64,000 bases of DNA from Sulfitobacter indolifex (GTDB lineage: Bacteria; Pseudomonadota; Alphaproteobacteria; Rhodobacterales; Rhodobacteraceae): NCBI RefSeq assembly GCF_022788655.1, contig NZ_CP084951.1, positions 1,736,001 to 1,800,000 on the forward strand. Direction: 5' to 3'. Under the pieces are notes generated by a model. The model made no database searches. It saw only the letters and a program-made list of their open reading frames with translations, and had not been told where the DNA came from. Of the stretch, positions 49,167 through 58,707 are shown piece by piece (position 1 is the stretch's first letter; each line of letters begins with the position of its first letter). The translations under genes and the position numbers were made by a program.

Positions 49167-50223
49167 GCCCCCCTCCCACCTCGCGATCCTTTGCCTGCGC
49201 AATGAGGGCGCGTTCCTTCTCGAATGGCTCGCCCACCACCGCGCCATCGGGTTTGATCATGCGCTGGTGTTTTCCAACGATTGCGACGACGGCACGGATG
49301 CGATGCTTGACCGTTTACAAGCACTTGGCGGCGTGACCCACATCCGCAACGACGGCCCCTATGATAAAGGCGGGATACAGTTCACCGCGTTAAAGACCGC
49401 TGCCGATTTGGAGGTTGTGCAACTGGCCGACTGGATCTTGCCGCTCGACATTGATGAGTTCGTGAACATCCATTGCGGCGATCACAGTCTCGCCGCGCTG
49501 CACGGCGCCTTGCCCGAGGCCACGTCGATCACCCTCACATGGCGGCTGTTCGGCAATGCCGATCAGGTGCGCTACAAAGACCATCCCGTGACCGAGACCT
49601 TCACACGCTGCGCGCCCGCCGTGATGCATTGGCCGTGGCGTGCCGCGATGTTCAAAACGCTTTACCGCAACGACGGCACCTATGCGCAACCCGGCGTGCA
49701 CCGCCCCCGTGGCCCTGATCCGGCGCGACTGGATCAAGCCCGCTGGTTCGACAGCCATGGCCGCCCCCTGCCCGACCTGTTTAAAACCCGCCGGATCTTT
49801 TCCAATTACGGACGCCAAAATCATGGTCTGGCTCAGATCAATCACTATCCCTTGGGCGCAATGGAAACCTACGTGCTTAAAGCCGACCGTGGCCGCGCCG
49901 TGCACAGCGACCATATGCTGGGGCTAGACTATTGGGTGGAGCGGAATTTCAACACCGAGACCGATACGACAATCAGCGCCACCGCACCGGCGCGCGCGCG
50001 GGAACTGGCCGCGCTTAGGGCTGATCCAGAACTCGCCGCGCTGCACGACGCTGCGGTCGCATGGCGCCGCACCCGTTTCGACGCGTTGATGGAACAAGAG
50101 CCCTTTCGCGCCCTCTTCGGACGCCTGCTCATGGCGCCGCCAAGCCGCCCGGTGACCGCCAAGGCTGCACGCTTTATGGTTGAGTATGCAAGACGCGGCC
50201 AAGCGCACGAAAGCCAGCATTAA
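49156..50223 (+). CDS. Glycosyltransferase family 2-type protein (third paralogue)
   Basis: A 355-residue protein from GTG 49156, of the same Glyco_tranf_2_4 type as those at 44458 and 46100. The domain opens LAILCLRNEGAFLLEWLAHH, with VFSNDCDDGTDAML and the DxD in LDIDEFVNIHCGDHS. QINHYPLGAMETYVLKADRG corresponds to the shared C-terminal motif. It is the last tightly coupled gene of the cassette, overlapping the methyltransferase gene by 11 nt. The substrate is unknown. Confidence 0.84.
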   Translation: MSGKPPSHLAILCLRNEGAFLLEWLAHHRAIGFDHALVFSNDCDDGTDAMLDRLQALGGVTHIRNDGPYDKGGIQFTALKTAADLEVVQLADWILPLDIDEFVNIHCGDHSLAALHGALPEATSITLTWRLFGNADQVRYKDHPVTETFTRCAPAVMHWPWRAAMFKTLYRNDGTYAQPGVHRPRGPDPARLDQARWFDSHGRPLPDLFKTRRIFSNYGRQNHGLAQINHYPLGAMETYVLKADRGRAVHSDHMLGLDYWVERNFNTETDTTISATAPARARELAALRADPELAALHDAAVAWRRTRFDALMEQEPFRALFGRLLMAPPSRPVTAKAARFMVEYARRGQAHESQH

Positions 50224-50367
50224 AACGCTCGATGGCGCACTGCCCCCGGAAAACCGTCACATTCTCTTCAAATTCTCACGGATTTTCCGCATTTTTGCCC
50301 TATTATCCGGCTAACCCTAGCTGAGAAGGCGGATCTGCCCCGCCGCGACAAGCCCTGAGGATGCCCG

Positions 50368-51327
50368 ATGCCGAGCGATACGCCCACGATCGAAAGCTCA
50401 CTGGCCGATATGCCCAAACGCGAATGGCTGCGCGCGGTTGAGGCCGTGGCCGAAGAGGACGGTTATTTCCAGTCTCTCGGCAAACGCCATTTCTCGGCCT
50501 TTATTGAGCGTGACAGCACCCTGCTCGTCACCTTTGAAACCTATCAAGGCATGCACGCACTGTCGGACAAGGCGCAGCCCCTGGGCTGGGACATGGTACG
50601 CAACCACGACTGGTCGCATCTGTGTCTGGCCAGCGACGGTGACACATGGTTCCGCGCCGAAGAGGTCTACGCCTATTTCGACCGGCTGATTGATGATGGG
50701 TTCTTCGACGAATTCGAGCAGGTTCTTTTCTACGGCGCTGGTCCCTGCGCCTATGCCGCCGCCGCCTATTCCGTCGCCTCTCCGGGCGCTGCCGTGGTCG
50801 CGATCCAACCGCAGGCCACGCTCAACCCACGCCTCACCGAATGGGACGACCGTTTCACCGATATGCGCATTCTCGATTTCACATCGCGCTACGGCTACGC
50901 CCCCGATATGCTCGACGCCGCCAAACGGGTTTTCGTGCTCTATGATCCCAAAGAAACACTCGACGCGATGCACGCTGCGCTCTTTACCCGGCCCAATGTG
51001 ACCAAGCTGCGGATGCCCTACATGGGGGACGCACTGCAAACTGACCTTTTGGAGATCGACCAGCTCGACCCGCTGCTGCAGGCTGCCGCGGATGGCACAT
51101 TGGATGCCACGCGCTTTGCTGCCCTTTACCGCGCGCGGCGCGATTATCTGCCCTATCTGCGCAATCTCAGCCAAGCGATCAACGCCCAAGGGCGCGAGAT
51201 GCTACTCGAAGCCGTCTGCGCCAATGTCAGCTCGCGGATGAGCGCGCCCCGCTTTGCCCGCCGCCTCGAGCGGATGCGCGCCCGCCGTCAGGCCCGCACG
51301 GCAGAGGCGGCCACCGCCACCGGATAG
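50368..51327 (+). CDS. Alpha/beta-hydrolase-like protein without visible nucleophile
   Basis: A 319-residue cytoplasmic protein. Similar roseobacter proteins are, from memory, sometimes labelled phosphoadenosine phosphosulfate reductase, but no ECGLH-type or PAPS-reductase motif is present. The segment VLFYGAGPCAYAAAAYSVASPGAAVVAIQPQ is shortened here to its key part, FYGAGPCAYAA, which resembles the nucleophile elbow FYGSSAGGYAA of glycan-associated alpha/beta hydrolases; the Ser position is Gly. RLTEWDDRFTDMR and a later ALFTRPNVTKLRMPYMGD are also strongly featured. It follows the glycosyltransferase cassette by 144 nt. An inactive hydrolase or binding protein is my inference. Confidence 0.55.
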   Translation: MPSDTPTIESSLADMPKREWLRAVEAVAEEDGYFQSLGKRHFSAFIERDSTLLVTFETYQGMHALSDKAQPLGWDMVRNHDWSHLCLASDGDTWFRAEEVYAYFDRLIDDGFFDEFEQVLFYGAGPCAYAAAAYSVASPGAAVVAIQPQATLNPRLTEWDDRFTDMRILDFTSRYGYAPDMLDAAKRVFVLYDPKETLDAMHAALFTRPNVTKLRMPYMGDALQTDLLEIDQLDPLLQAAADGTLDATRFAALYRARRDYLPYLRNLSQAINAQGREMLLEAVCANVSSRMSAPRFARRLERMRARRQARTAEAATATG

Positions 51328-51372
51328 GTTTTCAATCTGGCGCGCGCCCCCGCTCTGTGCTAGCCCGCGCCC

Positions 51373-52404
51373 ATGACACAAAGCATCACGATCCGCCGTC
51401 CCGACGACTGGCACCTGCACCTGCGCGACGGCGATATGCTGCGCGCCGTACTGCCCCATAGCGCCCGCGACTTCGCCCGCGCGATCATCATGCCCAATCT
51501 CGTGCCGCCGGTTGTGACCGGTGCCCAAGCCGCCGCCTACCGCGACCGGATTTTGGCCGCCCTGCCCGAAGGCGCGGATTTTACCCCGCTGATGACCCTC
51601 TATTTGACCGAGGACACGGACCCCGAAGATGTGGCCCGCGCCCACGCAGATGGACTGATCCACGCTGTCAAACTCTACCCCGCAGGCGCCACCACCAACT
51701 CCGCCAGCGGCGTCTCCAACTTCGACAAGGTCGCCCCCGTGCTCGACCGCATGGCCGAAATCGGCCTGCCGCTCTGCACCCACGGCGAAGTCACCGACAG
51801 CGAGATTGACATCTTCGACCGCGAAGCCGTCTTCATCGACCGCGTGCTCGACCCGATCCGCCGCGCACACCCTGCGTTGCGCGTGATCATGGAGCATATC
51901 ACCACCGCCAATGCCGCAGACTACGTCCGCAGCAACGACAGTGGCCTCGCGGCAACGATCACCACGCACCACCTCGTGATCAACCGCAACCACATCCTCG
52001 CCGGCGGCATCCGCCCGCATTACTACTGCCTGCCCGTCGCCAAACGCGAGACCCACCGCCTCGCCCTGCGCCAGGCGGCCACATCCGGCGACGCGCGATT
52101 CTTCCTCGGCACCGACAGCGCGCCGCACACCGATGGCGCCAAACTGCAACCCTGCGGCTGCGCAGGCTGTTTCACCGCGCCCAACACAATGTCGATCCTC
52201 GCGCAGGTCTTCGAAGACGACGGCGCGCTCGACAAACTCGAAGCCTTCACCTCGCTCAACGGCCCCGCCTTCTACGGCCTGCCCGCAAACGAGACCCGCA
52301 TCACTCTGCGCCGCGAAGCCCCTGCACACCCCAGCAGCATCGACACACCCGACGGCCCGGTCACGGTCTTCGACCCCGGTTTCGACCTGCACTGGACCTC
52401 TTAA
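51373..52404 (+). CDS. pyrC: Dihydroorotase
   Basis: A 343-residue class II zinc amidohydrolase that cyclises carbamoyl aspartate to dihydroorotate in pyrimidine synthesis. The metal-binding [21 protein letters not shown], the carbamylated lysine in [27 protein letters not shown] and GTDSAPH are all present. It is followed 55 nt later by pyrE. Confidence 0.97.
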   Translation: MTQSITIRRPDDWHLHLRDGDMLRAVLPHSARDFARAIIMPNLVPPVVTGAQAAAYRDRILAALPEGADFTPLMTLYLTEDTDPEDVARAHADGLIHAVKLYPAGATTNSASGVSNFDKVAPVLDRMAEIGLPLCTHGEVTDSEIDIFDREAVFIDRVLDPIRRAHPALRVIMEHITTANAADYVRSNDSGLAATITTHHLVINRNHILAGGIRPHYYCLPVAKRETHRLALRQAATSGDARFFLGTDSAPHTDGAKLQPCGCAGCFTAPNTMSILAQVFEDDGALDKLEAFTSLNGPAFYGLPANETRITLRREAPAHPSSIDTPDGPVTVFDPGFDLHWTS

Positions 52405-52459
52405 GCTTCATCCTCTCTTAAATACCGATCCGACCTCTCCCTGCCCAAGGACGCCTGCC

Positions 52460-53137
52460 ATGATCCCCACCAGCCACCCTAGCCCCGAAGAAATGGCCCG
52501 CCTCACCGCGCGCATGCTGCTGGAGATCGGCGCAGTCCATTTCAACGCGGAGGAGCCCTTCACGCTGGCCTCCGGCTTGCCCAGCCCGACCTATATCGAC
52601 TGCCGCAAGCTGATCTCGCACCCGCGGATCCGATCCACGCTGATGGATTTCCTTACCGTCACCGTGATGCGCAACGCCGGTTTCGAGGCCTTCGACAACA
52701 TCGCGGGCGGCGAGACCGCAGGCATCCCCTTCGCCGCTATGGTGGCTGAGCGCATGGCGCTGCCGATGACCTATGTACGCAAAAAGCCAAAAGGCTATGG
52801 CCGCAACGCGCGGATCGAAGGCGAGATGACCGAGGGCCAGCGCGTGCTGCTGGTCGAAGACCTGACCACCGATGGCGGCTCGAAACTCAGCTTCGTCGAC
52901 GCGATTCGGGAAACCGGGGCGAGTTGTGCGCATACCGCGGTAATCTTCCACTACGGCATTTTCCCGCAGACCGAAAAGACCCTTGGTGACCATGGCGTTA
53001 GTCTGCACGCATTGTGCACATGGTGGGACGTGCTGGCCGAAGCCCGCGCGCAGAACGCCTTTGATGTGGCCACCCTGACCGAGGTTGAAGCCTTCCTCAA
53101 TGCCCCGCGCGAGTGGCAAGAATCCCGCAAAAGTTAA
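52460..53137 (+). CDS. pyrE: Orotate phosphoribosyltransferase
   Basis: A 225-residue enzyme that joins orotate to PRPP to make OMP. The N-terminal [18 protein letters not shown], the mobile catalytic loop [16 protein letters not shown] and the PRPP signature [14 protein letters not shown] are intact. ATG 52460 has AAGGA upstream; an open frame reaching further 5' is only the pyrC region in another frame. A strong terminator ends the pyrC-pyrE unit. Confidence 0.96.
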   Translation: MIPTSHPSPEEMARLTARMLLEIGAVHFNAEEPFTLASGLPSPTYIDCRKLISHPRIRSTLMDFLTVTVMRNAGFEAFDNIAGGETAGIPFAAMVAERMALPMTYVRKKPKGYGRNARIEGEMTEGQRVLLVEDLTTDGGSKLSFVDAIRETGASCAHTAVIFHYGIFPQTEKTLGDHGVSLHALCTWWDVLAEARAQNAFDVATLTEVEAFLNAPREWQESRKS

Positions 53138-53162
53138 GCGAGATTCACCAAGATGTTGACGT

Positions 53163-53200
53163 AAGACCCCACCACAAGGCAAGATGTGGTGGGGTCTTTT
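53163..53200 (+). terminator. Rho-independent terminator after pyrE
   Basis: A perfect 14-bp stem AAGACCCCACCACA/TGTGGTGGGGTCTT (53163-53176 and 53185-53198) with an 8-nt loop, ending in TTTT. It starts 25 nt after the pyrE stop. Confidence 0.93.
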
Positions 53201-53288
53201 GCGCGCAGAGATATCCACAGAAAGATACAATTTGCGCCGGGCATACCCACTGGCTATGACGACCATCTGGGTAAATATGGGTGAGGTC

Positions 53289-54788
53289 ATGAACGAGATT
53301 ACATCGCTGAACGCGAACCAATTGGCGGTGCAGGCACCGGAATCGATGCCGCATTCGATTGAGGCCGAACAGCAATTGCTGGGCGCCATCCTGACCAACA
53401 ATGACGTCTATGACCGCGTCGCTTCCGTCATTGGCCCCAAACATTTCTACGAGCCGGTTCACGCGCGGATCTTCGATATCGCGGCCCAGCGTATCGCTAA
53501 GAACAACCTCGCCTCCCCAGTAACGCTCAAAGCTTTCATGGAAGACGACGAGGGGCTGAAAGAACTCGGCGGCCCGGCCTATCTTGCCCGCCTTGCCGGG
53601 GCCGCAATCAGCGCCTTTGCCGTGCGCGACTACGCACAGATGATCTATGACCTCGCCGTGCGCCGCGACCTGATCCAACTGGGCCGTGACATCTCGGCAA
53701 AGGCCGCGCAGGTCGATGTTGCGTCTGAGCCGCGCGAGCAGATTGTCGAAGCGGAACAGGAGCTCTACAAACTGGCCGAGCAAGGTCAGGTCGAAAGCGG
53801 TTTCCAGTCCTTCCTCAAAGCGGTGACCGATGCGGTGAACGTGGCGAACGCGGCCTACCAGCGGGACGGCGGCCTCTCGGGCGTCTCCACCGGCCTGATC
53901 GACATGGACAAGAAACTCGGCGGCTTGCACCGGTCTGACCTTTTGATCCTCGCCGGGCGTCCATCGATGGGTAAAACCTCGCTTGCGACAAACATCGCCT
54001 TCAACGTGGCCAAAGCCTACAAGCGTGGCCAAAAGCCCGACGGCTCCACAGGTGCGGTCGATGGCGGTGTGGTGGGCTTCTACAGCCTTGAAATGAGCGC
54101 CGAGCAGCTTGCCGCGCGTATCCTTTCAGAAGCTGCTGAAATCCCCAGCCAGCAGATCCGCTCGGGCGACATGACCGAGACCGAGTTCCGCCGGTTTGTC
54201 GACGCCGCCAAAGCCCTCGAAGCCTGCCCTCTGTTCATCGACGACACGCCCGCCCTGCCGATCAGCCAACTTGCCGCCCGCGCGCGGCGGCTCAAACGGA
54301 CACATGGGCTGGACGTGCTGATCATCGACTACCTGCAGCTGGTCCGCGGCACAGGTAAATCGGAAAACCGGGTCAACGAAATCTCGGAAATCACCATGGG
54401 TCTCAAGGCCATCGCCAAGGAACTCGACATTCCGGTGATCGCGCTGTCACAGCTGTCGCGTCAGGTGGAAAGCCGCGACGATAAACGTCCGCAGCTGTCG
54501 GACTTGCGCGAATCCGGCTCGATCGAACAGGACGCCGATGTGGTGATGTTCGTGTACCGCGAGGAATACTACAAAGAACGTGAAAAACCCGGCGATCACG
54601 AGCTCGACAAGATGGCCGCGTGGCAGGAAGAGATGGAACGTCTGCACGGCCGCGCCGAAGTGGTGATCGGCAAGCAGCGTCACGGCCCGATTGGCACCGT
54701 CGATCTCAGCTTTGAAGGTAAGTTCACCCGCTTTGGCAACCTTGTGCAGCCTTGGCAGCAGGGCGATCGGGACGAACAAGAATTTTAA
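53289..54788 (+). CDS. dnaB: Replicative DNA helicase
   Basis: A 499-residue hexameric helicase that unwinds DNA at the replication fork. The N-terminal domain begins PHSIEAEQQLLGAIL; the RecA-type domain has Walker A LAGRPSMGKTSLA, FYSLEMSAEQLAARI, Walker B LIIDYLQLV, and ALSQLSRQVESR with a C-terminal KQRHGPIGT arginine-finger region. ATG 53289 follows a GTGAGG segment closely; in-frame ATGs at 53256 and 53277 are possible, so the exact start is uncertain by about 11 residues. Confidence 0.96.
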   Translation: MNEITSLNANQLAVQAPESMPHSIEAEQQLLGAILTNNDVYDRVASVIGPKHFYEPVHARIFDIAAQRIAKNNLASPVTLKAFMEDDEGLKELGGPAYLARLAGAAISAFAVRDYAQMIYDLAVRRDLIQLGRDISAKAAQVDVASEPREQIVEAEQELYKLAEQGQVESGFQSFLKAVTDAVNVANAAYQRDGGLSGVSTGLIDMDKKLGGLHRSDLLILAGRPSMGKTSLATNIAFNVAKAYKRGQKPDGSTGAVDGGVVGFYSLEMSAEQLAARILSEAAEIPSQQIRSGDMTETEFRRFVDAAKALEACPLFIDDTPALPISQLAARARRLKRTHGLDVLIIDYLQLVRGTGKSENRVNEISEITMGLKAIAKELDIPVIALSQLSRQVESRDDKRPQLSDLRESGSIEQDADVVMFVYREEYYKEREKPGDHELDKMAAWQEEMERLHGRAEVVIGKQRHGPIGTVDLSFEGKFTRFGNLVQPWQQGDRDEQEF

Positions 54789-54807
54789 GTCTACCCCAAA
54801 GGCATGG

Positions 54808-54832
54808 TCAGCGCCCGATTTTGCGGCGCTGA
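54808..54832 (+). terminator. Hairpin downstream of dnaB
   Basis: Perfect 8-bp stem TCAGCGCC/GGCGCTGA with a 9-nt loop, 20 nt past the dnaB stop. It lacks a T-tract, so termination here is uncertain; it may only stabilise the 3' end. Confidence 0.4.
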
Positions 54833-54974
54833 CATGGTGCCTCAGCCCATCCGGCGCCCCTTCAAATTCACATCTGCGAATAAATGATTTGGATTGCTCC
54901 CCTCTCTTGCTAGGCTAGGTGGGACAGTTCTGCGCACCCGCGTTTGAACCGTCATTCATATTGGGAGGAACCAC

Positions 54975-55430
54975 ATGACAAACATCATCCGAGCCATCTG
55001 CCTATTGCTGGCCAGCAGCTTTGCCTTCGCCCTTCAGGCCGAAGAGACCGAGCGCTACGGCAAGCAGAAGGTCGTCTATCACATCAATTACAACGGCGGC
55101 GAAGCCTCTAAGGCGCATTTGGGTGCCATGCGTAACATCCAGAACCATATCAACGCCGTCGGGGCAGAGAATATCGACGTGAAGGTCGTGTTGCACGGCA
55201 ACGGTCTAAGCCTGCTGGCCGATGCCAAGGGCAACGAGAAGATGCAGACCACCGTCTCATCGCTTAAGGGCCAAAACGTCAGCTTCCACGTTTGTGATAA
55301 CACCCTGCGAGGACGCAAGATTAGCTACGAAGACGATCTCTATGATGTCTGGGAAGAAGACATCGTGCCCTCTGGCGTCGCCGAACTCTCGCGGCTCCAG
55401 CAGATGGGTTATACCTACATCAAGCCTTGA
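54975..55430 (+). CDS. Exported DsrE-family protein
   Basis: A 151-residue protein with a cleavable-looking signal peptide (MTNIIRAICLLLASSFAFALQA) and a strong ribosome binding site (GGGAGGAA). The mature part matches the DsrE/DsrF-like family: KVVYHINYNG, VKVVLHGNGLSLL and VSFHVCDNTL, whose Cys corresponds to the conserved cysteine of the family, then VPSGVAELSRLQQMGYTYIKP. DsrE-like proteins handle sulfur, but exported single-domain members are of unknown function. No sulfur oxidation genes are adjacent. Confidence 0.85.
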   Translation: MTNIIRAICLLLASSFAFALQAEETERYGKQKVVYHINYNGGEASKAHLGAMRNIQNHINAVGAENIDVKVVLHGNGLSLLADAKGNEKMQTTVSSLKGQNVSFHVCDNTLRGRKISYEDDLYDVWEEDIVPSGVAELSRLQQMGYTYIKP

Positions 55431-55437
55431 TCTGAAG

Positions 55438-55462
55438 CGCCCGGGGGGCATCCCTCCGGGCG
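55438..55462 (+). terminator. Hairpin after the DsrE-like gene
   Basis: GC-rich stem CGCCCGG/CCGGGCG (55438-55444 and 55456-55462) just after the stop. There is no U-tract, so it is a possible but weak terminator. Confidence 0.45.
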
Positions 55463-55605
55463 ATAAGCGTGTCCTCTGCCTACGTTGCTTCGGCGGCAAT
55501 CTGGACAAGGGAGGTGAAATGGGTTTGGCCTTTCGGGATACGCGTAATCCTACCCACGTCATCCAGGCTGGCACTCTGCCTGTGACGCTTGGGGGAATTT
55601 CACAC

Positions 55606-56421
55606 CTATCCCCGTGCAGCGCGGGCCACCTCTGTCTCAGTCAAAGCGTATTTTGACGCAAACTTCGCGCGGGCGGCAAGAAGCCTCGGGTCGTCGGGTT
55701 TCATGCCCAAGGTACGGATAAACGCAATGCGCTGCTGCTGTTTCAATGCTTCGGTGTCGATATCCGTGCCCATGGCGCGATCGATGATCTCTCCGCCCGG
55801 GCTGACGTGGAACCACTTGTTGAAATCGCGGAAATGATGCTGGTTGTGCAACCGCGTGACATGGCGCTCTACCGCGGTTTTAGGGACGGTCAGATGCGCT
55901 GTCATATGGAACCATTCATAGATCAAAAAGGTCAGCACCCCGCCCAAGGGCACAACTGCTGTCGCAATCCAGATCGCAGTCTCAAACCCCAGCAGCGCCG
56001 CGATTCCCCAGACCAACAGGAAATTGCCTGCCAGCATCGGCAGGGCGACCCAGAGCGGGACAAAGAAAAGCCCGTGGTTGGTGGGAAAATCATGGTGCCC
56101 GTAATGCGCGCGGTAAAGCAGATCAAAGGCCCACTGCCGTTTCGGCGGATCAAGGTGAAAGATATGGCGGTGTAGGTTGTATTCGTTCAACATCTGCGCT
56201 GCGACCCCCAGCGGGACCAACGCCCAACACCACAGCGGCGCCCCCCAAAGCATCGCCACAATGGCCACCACACAGGCCAGCGCCATAAGTGACACGCCCG
56301 CATGGCCGAACATGATCTTGATCCTTGTCACCCGCCTGACCTCCCTGCCCTGCGCAACCGGCCCATCTTGGGCAACCCGTAGGCAAAAGCCTATCAAATC
56401 GACCACCTTCCTGTCGCGCAT
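55606..56421 (-). CDS. Fatty acid hydroxylase superfamily (sterol desaturase-type) protein
   Basis: A membrane di-iron oxygenase of about 271 residues. The histidine boxes are HRHIFH, HYGHH, HMTAH and HNQHH, arranged around hydrophobic segments ([36 protein letters not shown]). Members hydroxylate or desaturate lipids such as fatty acids, sterols or carotenoids; the substrate is not readable. ATG 56421 is chosen because longer starts would run into the divergent alr promoter and coding region; an ATG further downstream (MFGHAG) is also possible. Confidence 0.82.
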   Translation of the reverse strand: MRDRKVVDLIGFCLRVAQDGPVAQGREVRRVTRIKIMFGHAGVSLMALACVVAIVAMLWGAPLWCWALVPLGVAAQMLNEYNLHRHIFHLDPPKRQWAFDLLYRAHYGHHDFPTNHGLFFVPLWVALPMLAGNFLLVWGIAALLGFETAIWIATAVVPLGGVLTFLIYEWFHMTAHLTVPKTAVERHVTRLHNQHHFRDFNKWFHVSPGGEIIDRAMGTDIDTEALKQQQRIAFIRTLGMKPDDPRLLAARAKFASKYALTETEVARAARG

Positions 56422-56478
56422 GACGTTAGGTGCCCTTGGCCGCTTGACCTTGCCCTGCATTCCGGCCCACATCCGCAC

Positions 56479-57522
56479 ATGAGTAAAGCGACCCTGACCA
56501 TCGACCTGCAAGCCATCGCCAACAACTGGCGCGCCCTTGACCGGCTGACCAAAGCCGAGACTGGCGCGGTGGTCAAAGCCGACAGTTACGGATTAGGGGC
56601 CGAACGCGTGGCCAACGCTTTGGCACAGGCCGGCGCGCGGCAGTTTTTCGTAGCTTTGGCCGAGGAAGGTGCTGCACTGCGTCAGGCTTTGGGCGACAGG
56701 CCGGTCATCAACGTTTTCTCTGGCCATATGGCAGGCGATGCCGAGGCCATCCGCGACGCGGCGTTAACGCCGATGATCAACTCAACCGAGCAACTTTTGC
56801 GGCAACTTGAAACCCTGCCCGGCCACCCCTTTGGTGTTCAACTCGACAGTGGGATGAACCGCTTGGGGATGGAACCCGCAGAATGGGCCGCTTTGCGCGA
56901 CATCGCGCAGAGCCAGCCCCTCACGCTTATCATGTCACATCTGGCCTGCTCAGATGCGCCCGACCATGAGATGAACGCCGCGCAATTGCGCAGTTTCCAC
57001 GACATGACCCAAGGGATCGATGTCGCGCGCTCACTGTCGGCTACAGGCGGTATCCTGTTGGGTTCAGACTATCATTTTGACGTTACCCGTCCCGGCATCG
57101 GACTTTATGGCGGTCGCCCCTTTGACGACGCGCAGCCAGTGGTGACCCTCGACGTGCCGGTCATTCAAACCCGCACCGTGACCCCGGGCGAGACTGTAGG
57201 CTATGGCAACAGTTGGACTGCGGATACCATGGTGACGCTTGCCACGGTCGCTGCGGGCTATGCCGACGGGTTAAAGCGTGCCCTAGGAAATGCGGTGGGT
57301 GAGGCATGTTTTCAACACGACGGAAAAACACTGCCCATCGTTGGCCGCGTATCGATGGACCTCATTACGGTCGATATTTCCGCGCTTTCCGACGTGCCCC
57401 AAACACTGCAGCTAATTGGCCCCGGACAGGGTGTTGATGATTTGGCAGATTGGGCCGGGACGATCGGCTATGAAATTCTCACCTCGCTCGGTGCAAGATA
57501 CGACCGGCATTATATCGCTTAA
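56479..57522 (+). CDS. alr: Alanine racemase
   Basis: A 347-residue PLP enzyme that makes D-alanine for peptidoglycan. The PLP lysine is in [12 protein letters not shown] and the opposing catalytic tyrosine in [33 protein letters not shown] and [11 protein letters not shown] complete the signature. It is divergent from the fatty acid hydroxylase gene. With murI in the same window it covers both D-amino acids for the wall. Confidence 0.96.
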   Translation: MSKATLTIDLQAIANNWRALDRLTKAETGAVVKADSYGLGAERVANALAQAGARQFFVALAEEGAALRQALGDRPVINVFSGHMAGDAEAIRDAALTPMINSTEQLLRQLETLPGHPFGVQLDSGMNRLGMEPAEWAALRDIAQSQPLTLIMSHLACSDAPDHEMNAAQLRSFHDMTQGIDVARSLSATGGILLGSDYHFDVTRPGIGLYGGRPFDDAQPVVTLDVPVIQTRTVTPGETVGYGNSWTADTMVTLATVAAGYADGLKRALGNAVGEACFQHDGKTLPIVGRVSMDLITVDISALSDVPQTLQLIGPGQGVDDLADWAGTIGYEILTSLGARYDRHYIA

Positions 57523-57800
57523 ATCGGCGATTTCTTACCGTTCGCGAGAGTTCGGAATGAAATGCAAGCCGATTTACCGGCCTCAAACGGTGCAAACTCC
57601 CATGGCTTTCCGATGCCCGTCGGAAAAATAAAACCCCACATTAGAGCGAAAAATTTCCTAAATACCGAAGGTTGTGCCATACTATCGGCAACACTTAGCT
57701 AAATCCCCAGCATAATTCCGCATAGAGTTGGAACAAAGAAGGATAAAGGGGCGTTAGTCGGCAGAAACTTGCTTAGTAGCTCTTCCAGGGGGGAGAAAGT

Positions 57801-58604
57801 ATGTCCCAGCTTCGTTCCATTGCCTACCTCGCTCAATTTGCATTTCAGCGCCTCGCGTTGGCCATTTTCGCCCTTGCGGCGCTCGCGCTTACCGGTGCCA
57901 GCCTCATGGCCGCATTTGGCCTGTGGAATTGGGTCAGCCTTGACCTTCAATATGCCGGGGAGCCTGTCGAAAACGCCGGGATGTATGCCCAGCTTGCCCT
58001 TACTGCTCTGGCCGTCGGTCTGTGCTTTTTCCTGCCCACCAACCGCCGTGTGATGCAGCTTGAAACCTCGCACCGCCAGTTTAATGTCGGGATGCAGGAC
58101 GTGGCCCGCGCCTACGGCATGGTGCACGCCGCTGATCGGGCAGAGACCTTTCAGATGAGCTCGGAATTCGACTCGGTTCGTGAGCGTTTGGCCTACCTGC
58201 GCGACCACCCCGATCTCAGCACGCTTGAGCCTGCAGTCTTGGAAATGGCCGCCCAGATGAGCCATGTGGCCCGCGATCTGGCCGAGGTCTACTCCGATGA
58301 GAAACTGGCCCGCGCACGCAGCTTCCTAAAGCAGCGTCAAGAAGAGGTTGAATTGTTTAACAGCCGCCTGGACCAGGCAAAGAGCATCTCGACGGAAATG
58401 AAGCATTGGCTGCATGAGGTCGAACTTGAAGAGAGCGTCGCTGTGGCCCAGCTTGAGCGTCTGCGTGAAGAGATGCGTGAGATCATGCCAGAAATTGGCC
58501 TTGAGCGTGTGGTGCAAACCCAAGCGCCTGCGACCAACCGAAAGCCTGACCCCACCTCGCTTGATAACATCGTGATTGATCTTCCTCCCAAGGCCGCCGA
58601 ATAA
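57801..58604 (+). CDS. Membrane protein with two helices and a long coiled coil
   Basis: A 267-residue protein of unknown function with a strong GGGGGGAGAAAG ribosome binding site. Two hydrophobic segments (about residues 18-42 and 62-80) are followed by a long helical, charged region (DSVRERLAYLRDH, then repeated Glu/Arg/Leu patterns to about residue 230) with heptad-like spacing. The tail is Pro-rich. It has its own terminator. Its position just before radA may explain why such genes are sometimes labelled as DNA repair proteins, but nothing in the sequence supports that role. Confidence 0.65.
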   Translation: MSQLRSIAYLAQFAFQRLALAIFALAALALTGASLMAAFGLWNWVSLDLQYAGEPVENAGMYAQLALTALAVGLCFFLPTNRRVMQLETSHRQFNVGMQDVARAYGMVHAADRAETFQMSSEFDSVRERLAYLRDHPDLSTLEPAVLEMAAQMSHVARDLAEVYSDEKLARARSFLKQRQEEVELFNSRLDQAKSISTEMKHWLHEVELEESVAVAQLERLREEMREIMPEIGLERVVQTQAPATNRKPDPTSLDNIVIDLPPKAAE

Positions 58605-58614
58605 GTTAGGCGGC

Positions 58615-58670
58615 AGCATCCGGCCCATGGGTTCCCCCCCGGGATCATCGCCCACGGGCCGGATGCTTTT
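58615..58670 (+). terminator. Rho-independent terminator before radA
   Basis: A long hairpin with 12-bp stem AGCATCCGGCCC/GGGCCGGATGCT (58615-58626 and 58656-58667), extended by further pairing near the loop, ending in TTTT. It lies 10 nt after the stop of the coiled-coil membrane protein. Confidence 0.9.
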
Positions 58671-58707
58671 CCTTTGACGCCATTCCACCCTTGAGCGAAA
58701 AGGGCGC

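Noticed and set aside
50368..51327. Phosphoadenosine phosphosulfate reductase
   Set aside because: This is a label I recall for similar proteins, but no PAPS-reductase motif (such as the C-terminal ECGLH) is present.
51202..52392. 396-residue frame antisense to pyrC
   Set aside because: Gly/Val/Asp-rich shadow of a fully conserved dihydroorotase.
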